From assembly GCF_000006985.1 (NCBI RefSeq), contig NC_002932.3, positions 782,890-846,889 on the forward strand: 64,000 nucleotides of DNA, in the 5' to 3' direction. The position numbers were made by a program, and so were the translations under genes. Under the pieces are notes generated by a model. It searched no databases. It was not told the DNA's origin and worked only from the letters and a program-made list of their open reading frames with translations. The stretch's first letter is position 1; each line of letters opens with the position of its first letter. The DNA is from Chlorobaculum tepidum TLS (GTDB taxonomy: Bacteria > Bacteroidota > Chlorobiia > Chlorobiales > Chlorobiaceae). Positions 62,163 to 64,000 of this stretch are shown one piece after another.

Positions 62163-62409
62163 CCTCTGTTAAAATAGGGGTTTCTGACGGCACTTTACAA
62201 AAAAAAAGTGATCGTGGTTAGTTGTTGATTCTTATGTAGTTAAATAGTTATTCAGCAATTTAATTTAGCATCCTCTTTCCTGTTTTGTAACAATTTCTTA
62301 ACAATTATAATCGTAAGTTTATGCCCGAAAAAGGACGACCGTGCGGTCTTCCATGTTCATGCAGTCTCGACACAACACAAAACAGCACAACACACAAAAG
62401 AGATCAATC
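62163..62409. other. Upstream region of the porin gene
   Basis: About 250 bases, strongly AT-rich, with the Pho-box-like promoter at 62288-62311 described separately. An in-frame start at 62341 would put extra residues ahead of the signal peptide and is rejected. Confidence 0.5.
62288..62311 (+). promoter_or_regulatory. Candidate Pho-box promoter of the porin gene
   Basis: Two direct repeats TAACAAT (62288-62294 and 62299-62305) are spaced 11 bases start to start, the period of PhoB/PhoP boxes (TTAACA-type). A perfect -10 box TATAAT (62306-62311) follows at once. The site lies about 100 bases upstream of ATG 62410, and the next gene after the porin is pstS. The assignment is inference from pattern and context. 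Confidence 0.5.
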
Positions 62410-63507
62410 ATGAAAAAAACTCTTTTTCTTTTAGGACTTGCAACCGCCATGGGTTTCAACAACGCTCAGGCCGTTGACTGGAACTGGAATGGCGATATCC
62501 GCTTCCGTTACGATTCAAGCAAGACGGAACTCGCATCTTCTCCAGATAAGCCGGCTGACGATCGCTATCGCCTTCGCGCACGCTTTGGCGTCAGCCCGAC
62601 CATCAACGATGAACTCTCTGCCGGCCTGCGCCTTGCAACCGGTGACGGCAAGAACCCAACCTCCACCAACCAGACCCTCGGCAAAGATTTCGCCGACAAG
62701 GCTATCTGGCTCGACGAGGCATACATCAACTACCATCCGAAGGCTCTCGAGGGCAAAGTGAATGTGCTGCTCGGCAAGCGCGACATTGCCAAGACCTTCA
62801 ACGTGGTGAAGGATCTGGTCTGGGACAGCGACGTTACGATTGAAGGTGCGACGTTGCAGTATGGCAAGGACGTGTCGGGCAAGCAGAAGAGCGGCCCGAG
62901 CCTCATCGCCGGTTACTATACCCTTGAGAATTATGCCACTGCTTCTGATCCATGTATTTTTGCCGTTCAGGGCGCCTACATGGGTACTGTTTCGGGTGCT
63001 GATTTCAACCTCGGCGCCAGCTACTTCGATTATGTCCACATGAAGAATGTGGCTTGGTGGAATTCTCCAAATGGTCCTGCTAATGACGGCAAGGACTTCA
63101 GAATCCTCGAAGTTTTTGGCACCCTTGGCGGCAAGCTTGGCGGTTCGCTGCCTGCCACGCTGTACGCGCAGTACGCACACAACACGGCCCTCAACAGTGA
63201 CAACAATGCTGTGCTCGCTGGCCTGAAGCTTGGCAGCGACAAAAAACCTGGCGGCTGGACGCTCGATGGCGGCTACTTCTACATCGAAAAGTACGCCGTT
63301 ACTCCGCTGACCGATGGCGACCGTCCGATGAGCAGCAAATACTCTACCGACATCAAAGGACTCAAGATCGGCGCCACCTATCAGCTCGTTCAGAACATGA
63401 CGCTTGGCGCGACCTACTTCCACGTCAATCCGGTCGATAGCAGCCTCACCGGTTCTACAAGCGATCACAAGAACCTGGTTCAGGCTGATGTTGCCGTGAA
63501 CTTCTGA
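62410..63507 (+). CDS. Outer-membrane beta-barrel porin
   Basis: 365 residues from ATG 62410. Signal peptide MKKTLFLLGLATAMGF with cleavage after NAQA near residue 22. The mature chain alternates aromatic and polar residues in about 16 predicted beta-strands and ends in VQADVAVNF, with the C-terminal Phe typical of outer-membrane proteins. Family resemblance is to putative porins of the phosphate/anion type; the substrate is not certain. With pstS directly downstream, phosphate entry is a reasonable guess. A strong terminator follows. Confidence 0.8.
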   Translation: MKKTLFLLGLATAMGFNNAQAVDWNWNGDIRFRYDSSKTELASSPDKPADDRYRLRARFGVSPTINDELSAGLRLATGDGKNPTSTNQTLGKDFADKAIWLDEAYINYHPKALEGKVNVLLGKRDIAKTFNVVKDLVWDSDVTIEGATLQYGKDVSGKQKSGPSLIAGYYTLENYATASDPCIFAVQGAYMGTVSGADFNLGASYFDYVHMKNVAWWNSPNGPANDGKDFRILEVFGTLGGKLGGSLPATLYAQYAHNTALNSDNNAVLAGLKLGSDKKPGGWTLDGGYFYIEKYAVTPLTDGDRPMSSKYSTDIKGLKIGATYQLVQNMTLGATYFHVNPVDSSLTGSTSDHKNLVQADVAVNF

Positions 63508-63582
63508 TGCTGAACTGCTGTTCTTTTTGTGTGATGTTCTTTCTCCGTTGGGTGAGTGTGTGGTGCTCATCCGGATTGCTGC

Positions 63583-63618
63583 AAAGCCGCCCCGACTTGT
63601 CGAGGCGGCTTTTTTACG
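63583..63618 (+). terminator. Intrinsic terminator after the porin gene
   Basis: Perfect 9-bp stem AAAGCCGCC (63583-63591) / GGCGGCTTT (63604-63612) with a 12-base loop and a T-run. Confidence 0.9.
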
Positions 63619-63852
63619 GCCCTCCACTCTCGGCATGGTTGAGCCGATTTCCGCTTGACGCCCGTTTCGGCCAACGCGCCGGAAGAGCTTCGCGAGGCTG
63701 TGGATCTGCGCGGTTGTTTGCACTATCTTTGCATTTCCGCAATGATTTCTCAATAAAGTCCGCCGTAGATTGAGTCCGTATTCAAGAGGGTCTCGGCCAA
63801 GTGTTGTTTCAAAACCATTCAATCAAAAAAATCAAAAAAGGAAGAATTCATT
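63619..63852. other. Region upstream of pstS
   Basis: About 230 bases with no supported gene. AAGGAAG lies 8 bases upstream of ATG 63853. No second Pho-box like the one before the porin gene was seen. Confidence 0.4.
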
Positions 63853-64000
63853 ATGAACCTGTTTAAGAAAATCATTTTTGGTGCCGCCGTTATGGGCCTC
63901 ATGGCTGCCGGTGATGCTTCGGCTGCCGGTAAAATCGTCATCGATGGTTCGACCACCGTCGGCCCGATCGCCAAGGCTTTTGCCGCCTACTTCCACAAGA
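63853..64000 (+). CDS. pstS: Phosphate-binding protein PstS, N-terminal part only
   Basis: The gene runs out of the window after 49 codons. A signal peptide (MNLFKKIIFGAAVMGLMAAG, cleavage after ASA) is followed by GKIVIDGSTTVGPIAKAFA, the beginning of the PstS-type periplasmic phosphate-binding fold. It would feed PstCAB, expected downstream. Call from the N-terminus only, but the GSTTVGPI motif is distinctive. Confidence 0.85.
   Translation, partial: MNLFKKIIFGAAVMGLMAAGDASAAGKIVIDGSTTVGPIAKAFAAYFHK

Noticed and set aside
1-64000. tRNA, rRNA, tmRNA or CRISPR array
   Set aside because: I looked for T-loop-like GTTCRANNC patterns with acceptor stems and for regularly spaced direct repeats and saw none that held up; a covariance-model scan would be needed to be certain.

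Overview
The window reads as a chromosome segment of a green sulfur bacterium (Chlorobiaceae, most like Chlorobaculum). The basis is a complete reverse-acting DsrAB sulfite reductase module (dsrC-A-B-L-E-F-H), an APS reductase/ATP sulfurylase/Qmo module (sat-aprB-aprA-qmoA-qmoB-qmoC), a sulfide:quinone reductase-like protein and reductive-TCA-type enzymes (class I fumarase, biotin-carrying pyruvate carboxylase subunit), all in GC-rich DNA. I know the families; the species is an inference and no database was searched.

Layout. 0-9.9 kb: end of an alanine/Na+ symporter, inorganic pyrophosphatase, a nonulosonate/KDO-type phosphatase plus NeuB-like synthase, two small exported proteins of unknown function, HtpG, a ferritin-like/VIT1 iron transporter, and a kinase-like P-loop protein on the minus strand. 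10-24.6 kb: fumarase, pyruvate carboxylase subunit B, a zinc-ribbon leucine-rich-repeat protein, a GH65 disaccharide phosphorylase with a GT4 glycosyltransferase, DnaE, thioredoxin and thioredoxin reductase. 24.9-45.1 kb: a 20 kb sulfur-oxidation island, all on the plus strand: rhodanese, YeiH-type exporter, TusA, dsrCABLEFH, TauE/DUF1634 pair, DsrE2-like protein, sat-aprBA and qmoABC. The dsrTMKJOP membrane complex is not in the window. Sulfur carried by rhodanese/TusA/DsrE2/DsrEFH would reach DsrC and DsrAB. The sulfite released would go to AprBA and Sat, giving sulfate and ATP, with electrons passing through Qmo to menaquinone.

45.2-51 kb is a decaying accessory zone. Around an intact SQR-like gene lie remnants of trpD, a ketoacyl-ACP-synthase-III gene, a heme O synthase (ctaB) gene and an IS256-type transposase. 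51-60 kb: TrmH, two tandem metallophosphoesterase paralogues (the second frameshifted), and on the minus strand a run ppk1 - CSGN-repeat protein - CHAD protein - ParA-like ATPase. This run is the best candidate for a little-described system: synthesis, binding and positioning of polyphosphate granules. 60-64 kb: HAD phosphatase, methyltransferase, a shortened PlsC-like acyltransferase, an outer-membrane porin with a Pho-box-like promoter, and the start of pstS.

No tRNA, rRNA or CRISPR array was recognised. Several clear intrinsic terminators are listed. Long minus-strand reading frames opposite highly biased genes are treated as shadows.
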